Source: Sphingobacterium sp. B16(2022)
Lineage (GTDB): Bacteria > Bacteroidota > Bacteroidia > Sphingobacteriales > Sphingobacteriaceae
Assembly (NCBI RefSeq): GCF_012030425.1
Contig: NZ_JAAUVN010000001.1
Coordinates: 2,294,001-2,358,000 of the forward strand
DNA length: 64,000 bases
Direction of reading: 5' to 3'
The position numbers and the translations under genes are program-made. Positions within the stretch are counted from its first letter, which is position 1. Each line of letters starts with the position of its first letter. Of this stretch, positions 1 to 8,088 are shown piece by piece. Below the pieces are notes generated by a model. It saw only the letters and a program-made list of their open reading frames with translations, was not told the DNA's origin and made no database searches.

Positions 1-959
1 CAGGTCGTATTGTTTATCATCTTGAAGGAAACCACTTTGATCCGACACAAATCAAGACGCTGGTTTTGGATGAATTTGATAAATCATTGGAATTAGGTTT
101 TCAGGATCAGATGTCTTTTATAATTGACTACTTAACTAACTTAGAAACACGCATCTTAACGTCGGCTACCGCAATGAAAGAAATACCTGATTTCACAGGC
201 ATTTCTGCTGCAACGGAGGTTAATTTTCTAAGTCACATACAAAGTGCACCAGCGTTAACGATAAAAAAGATTGTTGCTCCAATCCATAAAAAATTAGAAG
301 CGCTATTTCAATTGCTATGCAAAATAGGTAATCAAAAAGTACTTATCTTTTGTAATCATCGCGATGCTGTTGACCACATCAGCGAATTGCTACAAAACCG
401 TGATATCATACATGATGTATTCCACGGCGGACTGGAACAAAGTGATCGCGAACTTGCACTCTTGAAATTTAGAAACAATAGCAATCATATCTTAATCACG
501 ACCGACCTTGCTGCCCGAGGACTTGATATCCCTGAAATCGATGCCATTATCCATTATCAGTTACCTTACCGTGAAGATGATTTCACACATAGAAATGGTA
601 GAACAGCACGTATGCAAGCAAAAGGAAAAGTATTTATCATCTTAAAACCTGACGAAGATTATCCATATGTGGCGGATGATATCGAAATCGAAGAAATCGA
701 TGGTGAATATAAGCTACCTGAAAACTCTGATTTCGCTACCCTATACTTTTCAGCAGGTAAAAAAGATAAAGTCAACAAAATTGATCTCGTTGGCTTCTTA
801 CTTAACCTCGAGGGAATAGAAAAAAGTGATGTCGGTATTATTGAAGTTAAAGACAGGGAATCTTTCGTTGCTGTCAAACGCTCTTTAGTTAGCACCATAC
901 TTAAACATTCTAACCTCGGTAAGATTAAAGGCAAAAAGATTAGAATATTGAGAAGCTAG
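1..959 (+). CDS. DEAD-box RNA helicase, DbpA-like (5' end outside window)
   Basis: This is the C-terminal part of an ATP-dependent RNA helicase; the reading frame is open from base 3 and the start lies upstream of the window. Visible motifs in order are the Walker B/DEAD-type box as VLDEFD, motif III as SAT, then the second RecA-like domain with LIFCNHRDAVDHI, TTDLAARGLDIPEIDAII and HRNGRTAR (motif VI). The last 75 residues (IDLVGFLLNLEGIEKSDVG onward) resemble the DbpA RNA-binding domain, which in E. coli targets 23S rRNA hairpin 92. The likely role is ribosome assembly or general RNA remodelling in the cytoplasm. The family call is firm; assignment to DbpA rests only on the C-terminal domain. 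Confidence 0.85.
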   Translation, partial: GRIVYHLEGNHFDPTQIKTLVLDEFDKSLELGFQDQMSFIIDYLTNLETRILTSATAMKEIPDFTGISAATEVNFLSHIQSAPALTIKKIVAPIHKKLEALFQLLCKIGNQKVLIFCNHRDAVDHISELLQNRDIIHDVFHGGLEQSDRELALLKFRNNSNHILITTDLAARGLDIPEIDAIIHYQLPYREDDFTHRNGRTARMQAKGKVFIILKPDEDYPYVADDIEIEEIDGEYKLPENSDFATLYFSAGKKDKVNKIDLVGFLLNLEGIEKSDVGIIEVKDRESFVAVKRSLVSTILKHSNLGKIKGKKIRILRS

Positions 960-1000
960 GCTATTCCTATCCTCTCCCAAAAACAGATAACTGTTATTAA

Positions 1001-1044
1001 AAAAGGCCAAATTAAATCATGATATTTAATCTGGCTTTTTTTTT
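1001..1044 (+). terminator. Rho-independent terminator after the helicase gene
   Basis: An A-rich hairpin with arms AAGGCCAAATTAAAT and ATTTAATCTGGCTT is followed directly by nine T. It separates the helicase from the hydrolase gene downstream. Confidence 0.8.
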
Positions 1045-1101
1045 AATCCAGTCTTTATTCATTTTTCTTATCTTGTCCTATCGTAAAATTAATCTAATAC
1101 C

Positions 1102-2961
1102 ATGAACAAAGTATTTTTAGCTTTTTCAGTGCTTGCAACAACCTTTTCATTTCAAGTAAAGGCTCAGTCAATCCTCGAAACAGACTATGTTAAAAAGAAT
1201 TATGATAAAAAGGAAATTTCAGTTCCGACGCGTGATGGGGTCAAATTATTTACCACCATCTACACACCAAAAGACAAAAGTCAGCAATATCCTGTTTTAT
1301 TAAACCGCACCCCTTATACCGTAGGCCCTTATGGTGAAGATAAATACAAAGAGACATTAGGGAATTTCCCGGCAATGACTTTAGAAGGTTACATCTTTGT
1401 TTACCAAGATGTACGTGGCAAATGGATGAGCGAAGGAAACTTTGAAGATATAAGACCGACAAACTTAAAAAAAGGAAAAAAAGATATTGATGAAAGTACG
1501 GATACCTATGACTTACTAGAATGGCTCAGCAAAAACCTAAAGAACTACAATGGTAAAGCAGGCATGTACGGCATTTCTTATCCAGGATTTTACTCCACAG
1601 TAAGTCTTACGAAAACACATCCATCATTAAAAGCAGTATCACCGCAAGCTCCCGTAACAAACTGGTACCTGGGCGATGACTTTCATCACAATGGCGTACT
1701 TTTCACAGGAGATGCATTTAAATTCATGTCCAGCTTCGGTATTCCTAGACCTAAACCCATTACGCCAGATCAGGCACCCAAGACTTTTCAATATCCTTCA
1801 AAAGATGTTTATCAGTTCTACATGAATGCCGGGACAGCGAAAAACCTCAAAGACAACTATTTTGCCGATTCTATCAAATTTTGGAATGATGTCTTTGACC
1901 ACCCGCATTATGATCAGTTTTGGAAAGATAGAGAGATATTACCGCACTTAACCGATGTTAAACCAGCCGTTATGGTAGTTGGAGGCTTTTTTGATGCCGA
2001 AGATGCCTACGGAACATTTGAAACTTACAAAGCGATCGAAAAACAAAACCCAAAGAATAATTCGATTCTTGTGGCTGGCCCTTGGTTTCACGGAGGCTGG
2101 GTACGTGGTGACGGTAGCTCTTTTGGTGATATTCAATTTGACCAGAAAACAAGTGTGACGTATCAGGAAAAATTTGAACTACCCTTTTTCAATTATTATC
2201 TGAAAGGGAAGGGTGATTTTAAGGGGGCAGAAGCGAATATCTTTGTAACAGGAAGCAACCAATGGAAATCATTTGATAAATGGCCTCCAAAAGATGTAGA
2301 GGACAAAAAACTCTACCTACAACCTCAAGGCAAACTAGGGTTTGAAAAAGTAGGACGTACAGATTCTTGGGATGAATATGTTAGTGATCCTAACAAACCT
2401 GTACCTTATCAAGGTGGTGTTATGGAGAGCAGGACACGTGAGTACATGATCGACGACCAGCGTTTCGCCTCATCTAGACCCGATGTTATGGTTTATCAAA
2501 CAGAACCTTTAAACGAAGATATCACAATAGTTGGCCCCATTAAAAACTTCCTAAAAGTATCAACCTCTGGAACAGACGCAGATTATGTCGTAAAACTTAT
2601 TGATGTCTACCCTGCAAACAGTCCATCCTCCAACAATAAAGTTATGGATGGCTACCAAATGCTGGTTCGCGGTGAAATTATGGCTGGAAAATATCGGAAT
2701 GGATTTGAGAAGGCAGAACCTATGCAACCGGATTTTGTTACTGCGGTTAACTATAGCATGCCTGATGTAGCGCATACGTTCAAAAAAGGACACCGCATCA
2801 TGATTCAGGTACAAAATACCTGGTTTCCAATTGCAGAACGTAATCCACAGCAGTTTTTTGAAGGTTATGAAGCCAAAGCGAGTGACTACAGGAAAGCAAC
2901 ACATCGTATTTTTCATGATCACAACAATTCGTCATATATTGAATTTTCGATCTTAAAATAG
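1102..2961 (+). CDS. Exported CocE/NonD family hydrolase (X-Pro dipeptidyl-peptidase S15 fold)
   Basis: The 619-residue protein has a cleavable signal peptide ending at VKAQS, so it acts in the periplasm or outside the cell. The alpha/beta-hydrolase domain shows the nucleophile elbow GISYPG (Ser about residue 160), an acid in GGFFDAEDAYG and the catalytic His in GPWFHGGW, the order expected for the S15/CocE group. The C-terminal 200 residues fit the jelly-roll PepX_C domain. Known members cleave X-Pro dipeptides, cocaine esters or glutaryl-7-ACA side chains, so the substrate cannot be read from the sequence. It stands behind its own terminator-separated promoter region and ends 7 bp before a small membrane-protein gene that may be co-transcribed. 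Confidence 0.88.
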   Translation: MNKVFLAFSVLATTFSFQVKAQSILETDYVKKNYDKKEISVPTRDGVKLFTTIYTPKDKSQQYPVLLNRTPYTVGPYGEDKYKETLGNFPAMTLEGYIFVYQDVRGKWMSEGNFEDIRPTNLKKGKKDIDESTDTYDLLEWLSKNLKNYNGKAGMYGISYPGFYSTVSLTKTHPSLKAVSPQAPVTNWYLGDDFHHNGVLFTGDAFKFMSSFGIPRPKPITPDQAPKTFQYPSKDVYQFYMNAGTAKNLKDNYFADSIKFWNDVFDHPHYDQFWKDREILPHLTDVKPAVMVVGGFFDAEDAYGTFETYKAIEKQNPKNNSILVAGPWFHGGWVRGDGSSFGDIQFDQKTSVTYQEKFELPFFNYYLKGKGDFKGAEANIFVTGSNQWKSFDKWPPKDVEDKKLYLQPQGKLGFEKVGRTDSWDEYVSDPNKPVPYQGGVMESRTREYMIDDQRFASSRPDVMVYQTEPLNEDITIVGPIKNFLKVSTSGTDADYVVKLIDVYPANSPSSNNKVMDGYQMLVRGEIMAGKYRNGFEKAEPMQPDFVTAVNYSMPDVAHTFKKGHRIMIQVQNTWFPIAERNPQQFFEGYEAKASDYRKATHRIFHDHNNSSYIEFSILK

Positions 2962-2968
2962 AAAAAGC

Positions 2969-3436
2969 ATGCTTTACCATTTCTTTCTTGCCCTACATTC
3001 GGCTAGCAGATGGATGATCGTCGTTTGTCTTATCGCATTATTAGTACGTGCCTATATGGGCTGGAAAAAAAAGTATCACATGAAACCGTATGATTATATA
3101 CTACAGATAGTAACGTTAATCTTACTTTACATACAGTTTATAGTAGGATTAACACTCTATTTTGAAAGTCCGATCGTACATTATTTTATCAAAAATTTTA
3201 ATGAAGCCATCAAACTGCGTCAGGTACGTTTTTTTGGAATGGAACACATCACCATGATGACTATTGGCCTTTTAGTGTTTACCATTGGATATATAAAGGC
3301 CCGTAAACAACAAAGCAGTGTAGCTAAATTCAAAACGATATTTATCTACACTGCTTGGGCTATATGCATTATCTTCACCTCTATCCCGTGGGAATTTTCA
3401 CCTTTAACGAGTAGACCTAGCTTCAGAATGTTTTAA
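2969..3436 (+). CDS. Small four-helix membrane protein, function unknown
   Basis: The 155-residue protein has four predicted membrane segments (about residues 9-27, 42-63, 92-112 and 122-141). Two histidines lie in or near helices (His10 in ALHSASRW and a His in GMEHITMM), an arrangement that loosely recalls cytochrome b-type membrane proteins, but no family is assigned. The gene lies 7 bp behind the CocE-type hydrolase on the same strand and ends 6 bp from the convergent crotonase gene. Confidence 0.65.
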   Translation: MLYHFFLALHSASRWMIVVCLIALLVRAYMGWKKKYHMKPYDYILQIVTLILLYIQFIVGLTLYFESPIVHYFIKNFNEAIKLRQVRFFGMEHITMMTIGLLVFTIGYIKARKQQSSVAKFKTIFIYTAWAICIIFTSIPWEFSPLTSRPSFRMF

Positions 3437-3442
3437 TAACAA

Positions 3443-4228
3443 TTACTCTCCTTTCCAATTTGGAGGTCTTTTTTCCATACGCGCGGCCATTCCTTCTTTA
3501 AAATCATGGCTTGTTCTCAGTCTTTGCAACTGCTCAAGAAGAAAAGCATACTGATCAGCCTTTCTAAGCCCTTCTAATTGTTTCGCTGACTCAAAGCCCA
3601 TCTTAACCGCTAATGGCGCAATAGACGTCAGCTTATTGATCAAATCTGGCAACATATCGGGTTTCTGATCCATCAGTTCAAAAACTAAACCCATATTTTT
3701 CATTTCTTGAGCTGAAATCACCTCTGGACGAATGCATAGATCCATTGCTTTGTTATGGGGCAAATGCTTCAGCAGACCCGCCAAAACCTGAAAAGGAAAC
3801 AATCCTAACTGCACCTCTGGTAAAGAGAACTGAACTGTCGACTTCGCAATAACATAGGTGCATTCTAGAATCATTAAAAAACCTCCCGCAATCACATTTC
3901 CTTCGAGCACTGCGATCGAAGGTTTATTCAATTGTGATATGACTTCTCCCAAAGACAAATCAACATGTGGAACCGTCTTTGCCAGCTCGGAAACATCTGG
4001 ATTTTCAAAAGCTTTCAAATCCATGCCCGCACAAAATACAGGACCTTCCGCGTCGAGAATAAGCACCCTAACATCCGGATCAGAATCTGCGATTTGTATG
4101 GCATGATAGATCTCATCAATCATCAACGGTGTAAAAGCATTTCGTTTTTCAGGACGGGCCAAGGTCAAATAAAAAACATGATCGGCCTGTTTCACCTTAA
4201 TAAACTTATAATTCAAATGACCACTCAT
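3443..4228 (-). CDS. Enoyl-CoA hydratase/isomerase family protein (possible methylglutaconyl-CoA hydratase)
   Basis: The 261-residue crotonase-fold protein has the acyl-CoA-binding segments RPEKRNAF and FCAGMDLKAF and an oxyanion-hole glycine pair in NVIAGGFLM. In the leucine pathway the crotonase hydrates 3-methylglutaconyl-CoA to HMG-CoA, and the neighbours support this role: it is the third gene of an acyl-CoA dehydrogenase / HMG-CoA lyase / crotonase operon, 12 bp behind the lyase. The second catalytic Glu is present in SLPEVQLG (Glu138). The first Glu, normally found in GGGxEL, is replaced by Leu118, so classical two-Glu hydratase chemistry is doubtful. The substrate is an inference from context. 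Confidence 0.75.
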   Translation of the reverse strand: MSGHLNYKFIKVKQADHVFYLTLARPEKRNAFTPLMIDEIYHAIQIADSDPDVRVLILDAEGPVFCAGMDLKAFENPDVSELAKTVPHVDLSLGEVISQLNKPSIAVLEGNVIAGGFLMILECTYVIAKSTVQFSLPEVQLGLFPFQVLAGLLKHLPHNKAMDLCIRPEVISAQEMKNMGLVFELMDQKPDMLPDLINKLTSIAPLAVKMGFESAKQLEGLRKADQYAFLLEQLQRLRTSHDFKEGMAARMEKRPPNWKGE

Positions 4229-4240
4229 AAACTTCTGACT

Positions 4241-5086
4241 TTATGCTATTAAATTAATAAATTCACCACCAAAGGTCAATATTTTATCCTGCCCTTTTCG
4301 CTCAAAATAATATATTAAATCTTCCGTTGGAATATTCCCTACCAACTCATCTTCGGCAAACGGACAGCCTCCGTATCCTAAAATAGCACCATCAAATTTT
4401 CGACATCCAGCAAGGTAAGCGGCATTGATTTTATCTAGACTACTTGCCTTAGGAGAATGAAAATGTGCACCGATATTTAAGGTTGGAAACCGTTGTAATG
4501 CCTGTTCAAAAAGTTGTGTTATCTGTGGCAATGTTGCCTCAGAAGTTGTGTCTGCCAAAGAAAATTCCACCACCCCTAGGGCAGCAATATTGTCCATCCA
4601 ATCAAGCACAAGCTCATTACTCCAAAAATCACCAAATGGATTTCCAAATGCCATGGATATATAAACCACCATTTCTTTTTTGTGTTGATGTGCAATTTCC
4701 ACAATACCTTTCAGACGTTCAAATGAATCAATGATAGAAGCATTTGTATTTCGTTGCTGAAAAACCTCAGAGATGGAAAAAGGATATCCCAAATAAGTGA
4801 GATTATCCGATTTCACAGCACGTAAAGCACCTTGTTCATTAGCAATGATCCCCAGCAGCTTCGTTTTACCGGACGTATTCAGCTGACGAAGCACTTCTTC
4901 AGTATCCGCCAATTGCGGAACAGCTTTTGGAGAAACAAACGATCCACAGTCAAGCCAGTCAAACAATTCGCTTTCAAGCAACATGTTCAAATACTTAACT
5001 TTTTTTTCCGTTGGAATCACATGCGATATCCCTTGAATGGCATCCCTGGGACATTCTACCAAAATTATATCTTCTTTTTTAGGCAT
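4241..5086 (-). CDS. Hydroxymethylglutaryl-CoA lyase
   Basis: The 281-residue TIM-barrel enzyme splits HMG-CoA into acetyl-CoA and acetoacetate, the last step of leucine breakdown. The sequence shows the substrate and metal-binding ECPRDAIQG (Arg14, Asp15), SFVSPKAVPQLADTEEVL, the metal-ligand pair in GAHFHSPKAS and the catalytic-loop cysteine in GYGGCPFAEDELVGNIPTED. Its start overlaps the stop of the upstream acyl-CoA dehydrogenase by 8 bp, which indicates translational coupling. The first motif diverges a little from the usual EVGPRDGLQNE, but the catalytic residues remain. Its product acetoacetate can be activated by the acetoacetyl-CoA synthetase encoded at 8.1-10.0 kb. Confidence 0.9.
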   Translation of the reverse strand: MPKKEDIILVECPRDAIQGISHVIPTEKKVKYLNMLLESELFDWLDCGSFVSPKAVPQLADTEEVLRQLNTSGKTKLLGIIANEQGALRAVKSDNLTYLGYPFSISEVFQQRNTNASIIDSFERLKGIVEIAHQHKKEMVVYISMAFGNPFGDFWSNELVLDWMDNIAALGVVEFSLADTTSEATLPQITQLFEQALQRFPTLNIGAHFHSPKASSLDKINAAYLAGCRKFDGAILGYGGCPFAEDELVGNIPTEDLIYYFERKGQDKILTFGGEFINLIA

Positions 5087-6224
5087 CTTTTTGAATTTCC
5101 CGAGAAATAACCATCTTCTGTATACTCGACGTACCTTCCCCTATTGTACATAATTTTGCGTCTCTAAAGAACTTCTCAGCAGGATAATCTTTTGTAAAGC
5201 CATATCCTCCAAAAATCTGAACAGATTCATTAGAAACCGAAACTGCCGTTTCTGAAGCGTATAGCTTTGCCATTGCTCCTATTTTAGAAATGCGTTCACC
5301 ACGATCTTTCATATATCCAGCTTGACGGGTCAGCAGCTCTGCTGCCTGAATTTCTGTAGCCATCTCTGCAAGCTTAAATCCAACCGCCTGAAATTCAAAA
5401 ATCTTCTGCTTGAACTGTTCTCTTTCGTTTGCATACTTTAACGCACATTCATAAGCACCACGAGCAATACCCAATGATAAAGCAGCGATAGAAATACGGC
5501 CACCATCCAATAGTTTCAATGCCTGAACAAAACCCTGCCCCTCTTCACCGACCATCTGATCCTGATGAATACGACAATTATCGAAAAACAAACATGCGGT
5601 TTCTGAAGCACGCATCCCTAATTTATTTTCCTTTTTACCTGCAGAAAAACCTTCCGTCCCCTTCTCGACAATAAAAGCAGTAACACCCTTTTTGTCACCT
5701 TTCTCACCGGTACGGGCAAGTACAACAGCTACGTCCGAGCTAATGGCATGTGTGATGAAGTTTTTAGAACCATTCAGCACAAAATAATCACCGTCACGAA
5801 CCGCAACAGTCGCTAATCCTCCAGCATCAGACCCCGAACCCGTTTCTGTTAAACCCCAAGCTCCCAGCCATTCTCCTGTTGCCAATTTTGGTAGATATTT
5901 CTGCTTCTGACTTTCATTTGCGAAACTCAATATATGATTTGTACACAATGAATTATGTGCCGCTACCGAAAGTCCTATGGAACCACAAACTTTGGAAATC
6001 TCGTCCAAAACGGTTATATACTCCTGGTATCCAAAGCCAGATCCACCATAAGCTTCCGGGACAATAATGCCCATAAAGCCATGCTCGCCGAGCTTCTTAA
6101 ATAAAGGTGCAGGAAATGTTTGTGCTTCATCCCACTCCATGATGTAGGGACGAATATGAGTTTCAGCAAAGTCTCTAGCACTTTGGCGAATCATCATCAT
6201 TTGTTGTTCATTTTCAATAAACAT
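5079..6224 (-). CDS. Acyl-CoA dehydrogenase, short-chain type
   Basis: This 381-residue FAD flavoprotein oxidises acyl-CoA to 2-enoyl-CoA. It has the FAD-contact motif LTETGSGSDAGG, GLDGG-like LKLLDGGRISIAALSLG, REQFKQKI, QIFGGYGFTKDYPAEK and the C-terminal IGEGTSSIQ. The Glu in EGTS (Glu363) sits where the catalytic base lies in short/medium-chain dehydrogenases; authentic isovaleryl-CoA dehydrogenases place the base in helix G instead, where this protein has a Gly. Operon position suggests an isovaleryl-CoA-oxidising role, while residues point to the butyryl/2-methylbutyryl group. It is first in a three-gene operon and divergent from the carboxyltransferase gene across about 150 bp. Confidence 0.87.
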   Translation of the reverse strand: MFIENEQQMMMIRQSARDFAETHIRPYIMEWDEAQTFPAPLFKKLGEHGFMGIIVPEAYGGSGFGYQEYITVLDEISKVCGSIGLSVAAHNSLCTNHILSFANESQKQKYLPKLATGEWLGAWGLTETGSGSDAGGLATVAVRDGDYFVLNGSKNFITHAISSDVAVVLARTGEKGDKKGVTAFIVEKGTEGFSAGKKENKLGMRASETACLFFDNCRIHQDQMVGEEGQGFVQALKLLDGGRISIAALSLGIARGAYECALKYANEREQFKQKIFEFQAVGFKLAEMATEIQAAELLTRQAGYMKDRGERISKIGAMAKLYASETAVSVSNESVQIFGGYGFTKDYPAEKFFRDAKLCTIGEGTSSIQKMVISREIQKDA

Positions 6225-6375
6225 AAATGTAATCTTTAATTTATAATTGGAATTCTGTTATTTACAATAATAACAAAATTATAACATCTTTTTTTAGAGA
6301 AACTCAAAATATAATGTTAAATTTATCTCATATTATCAAATTCTGAATTTGACATGCTTAAAATCCAATTATAAC

Positions 6376-7983
6376 ATGAATGAACTAATTGTAGAGTTAG
6401 AACTAAAAAGAGCAGCACTTCGCTTGGGAGGTGGCGAAGATAAAATCAAAAAATTAAAAGCCAAAGGAAAGCTCACTGCATGGGAGCGTGTCGAATACCT
6501 CCTTGATGATCACAAAGCTTATGTTGAAATTGCCCAGTTTGCCGGAGACAATATGTACCCTGAAGAAGGCGGTTGTCCAAATGCAGGTGTTGTCTGTGTT
6601 TTAGGGTATGTTAAAGACGAATTATGCGTCATTGTCTCTAATGATGCAACTGTAAAGGCTGGTGCCTGGTTCCCCATTAGCTGCAAAAAAAATCTACGTG
6701 CGCAAGAAATTGCTATGGAGAACAAAATTCCCATCATATACCTTGTCGATTCTGCAGGTGTCTTTTTACCGATGCAGGATCAAATATTCCCTGATAAAGA
6801 GCATTTTGGACGCATTTTTAGAAATAATGCTAAAATGTCATCTATGGGTATACCTCAAATAGCCGCTATAATGGGCAGTTGTGTTGCGGGAGGTGCCTAT
6901 TTACCGATCATGTCCGACTACGCATTTATCGTTGAAGGAACCGGCTCTGTATTTTTAGCTGGCCCCTATCTGGTCAAATCTGCTATCGGTGAGACTGTTG
7001 ATGCCGAAACATTAGGAGGCGCAAGCACACATTCTGTTATTTCTGGCGTTACAGACAATAAATTTCCAGATGAAGCAAGCTGTCTTGATGCTATAAAAGG
7101 TGTTATGGATAAACTTGGTGCGCATCCAAAAGCAGGATTTAATCGTAAAGAAGCCAAGGCGCCTTTACGTCAAAGCTCCGAAATCGCAGAAATATTGCCT
7201 TTAGATCGCACAAAACCGTATTCCATGCACAAGCTTTTAGAAGCTTTAGTGGACGAAGGTACTTTTGAAGAATATAAACAGGATTATGGCAAAACGATTG
7301 TCTGTGGTCTTGCCCGTATTGACGGATGGGCAGTAGGAATCGTTGCAAACCAACGTGAAATTGTTAAAGCAAAGAAACCAGCTGGTGCTGTTGAAATGCA
7401 GATGGGTGGGGTAATATACAGTGATTCTGCAGATAAGGCTGCACGCTTTATCATGAACTGTAATCAACAATTAATTCCACTGGTATTTCTGCAAGATGTA
7501 ACAGGTTTCATGGTCGGTAGTCGCTCCGAACAGGGCGGAATCATCAAAGATGGAGCTAAGATGGTCAATGCGATGGCAAATTCAGTTGTGCCCAAGTTTA
7601 CCTTTATCATCGGCAACAGTTACGGAGCTGGAAATTATGCGATGTGCGGTAAGGCATACGATCCTAGACTCATATATGCTTGGCCTACGGCGCAGATGGC
7701 TGTTATGAGCGGTGCTGCTGCCGGCAATACCCTCTTACAGATTCAAGAATCTGCTTTAAAAGCGAAAGGCATAGATATATCTGAAGAAGAAAAGAACACA
7801 CTGCTAGATGATATCAAGAAACGTTACTTGGAACAGCTAAGCCCTTACTATGCTGCTGCCCGCATCTGGGTCGATGGCGTAATCAGACCCGATGAGACAA
7901 GAACTGTTATTAGCCTTGGTATAGAAGCTGCAAATCATAACCCAATTACAGAACGTTACAATGTCGGTGTGATCCAAACCTGA
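6376..7983 (+). CDS. Acyl-CoA carboxylase carboxyltransferase (beta) subunit, methylcrotonoyl-CoA carboxylase type
   Basis: The 535-residue protein is a biotin-dependent carboxyltransferase with two crotonase-like halves. Oxyanion-type glycine motifs are visible in both (GSCVAGGAYLP and GNSYGAGNYAMCGKAYDP), and AGPYLVKSAIGE and GFMVGSRSEQGGIIKDGAKM match the methylcrotonoyl/geranyl-CoA branch. It would carboxylate 3-methylcrotonyl-CoA in leucine catabolism. I chose ATG 6376 over a TTG 27 bp upstream because it gives the family's usual MNELIVEL-like start. The gene diverges from the acyl-CoA dehydrogenase operon. The alpha subunit carrying biotin carboxylase and BCCP, needed for activity, is not in this window. 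Confidence 0.88.
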   Translation: MNELIVELELKRAALRLGGGEDKIKKLKAKGKLTAWERVEYLLDDHKAYVEIAQFAGDNMYPEEGGCPNAGVVCVLGYVKDELCVIVSNDATVKAGAWFPISCKKNLRAQEIAMENKIPIIYLVDSAGVFLPMQDQIFPDKEHFGRIFRNNAKMSSMGIPQIAAIMGSCVAGGAYLPIMSDYAFIVEGTGSVFLAGPYLVKSAIGETVDAETLGGASTHSVISGVTDNKFPDEASCLDAIKGVMDKLGAHPKAGFNRKEAKAPLRQSSEIAEILPLDRTKPYSMHKLLEALVDEGTFEEYKQDYGKTIVCGLARIDGWAVGIVANQREIVKAKKPAGAVEMQMGGVIYSDSADKAARFIMNCNQQLIPLVFLQDVTGFMVGSRSEQGGIIKDGAKMVNAMANSVVPKFTFIIGNSYGAGNYAMCGKAYDPRLIYAWPTAQMAVMSGAAAGNTLLQIQESALKAKGIDISEEEKNTLLDDIKKRYLEQLSPYYAAARIWVDGVIRPDETRTVISLGIEAANHNPITERYNVGVIQT

Positions 7984-8019
7984 TCCCCTACATCACATTT
8001 TGCAAAAGTAAAATAGCAT

Positions 8020-8054
8020 AAATAATGCCCCGATTTTTGACCGGGGCATTATTT
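8020..8054. terminator. Bidirectional terminator between convergent genes
   Basis: A strong GC-rich hairpin, AATAATGCCCCG / CGGGGCATTATT, has T-rich and A-rich flanks on both sides. It serves both the carboxyltransferase gene (+) and the acetoacetyl-CoA synthetase gene (-). Confidence 0.85.
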
Positions 8055-8088
8055 ATTTACATACAGTAATTATTTACATTAATAATAA

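Noticed and set aside
6349..6375. TTG start for the carboxyltransferase
   Set aside because: It adds nine residues that are not typical of the family; ATG 6376 fits.
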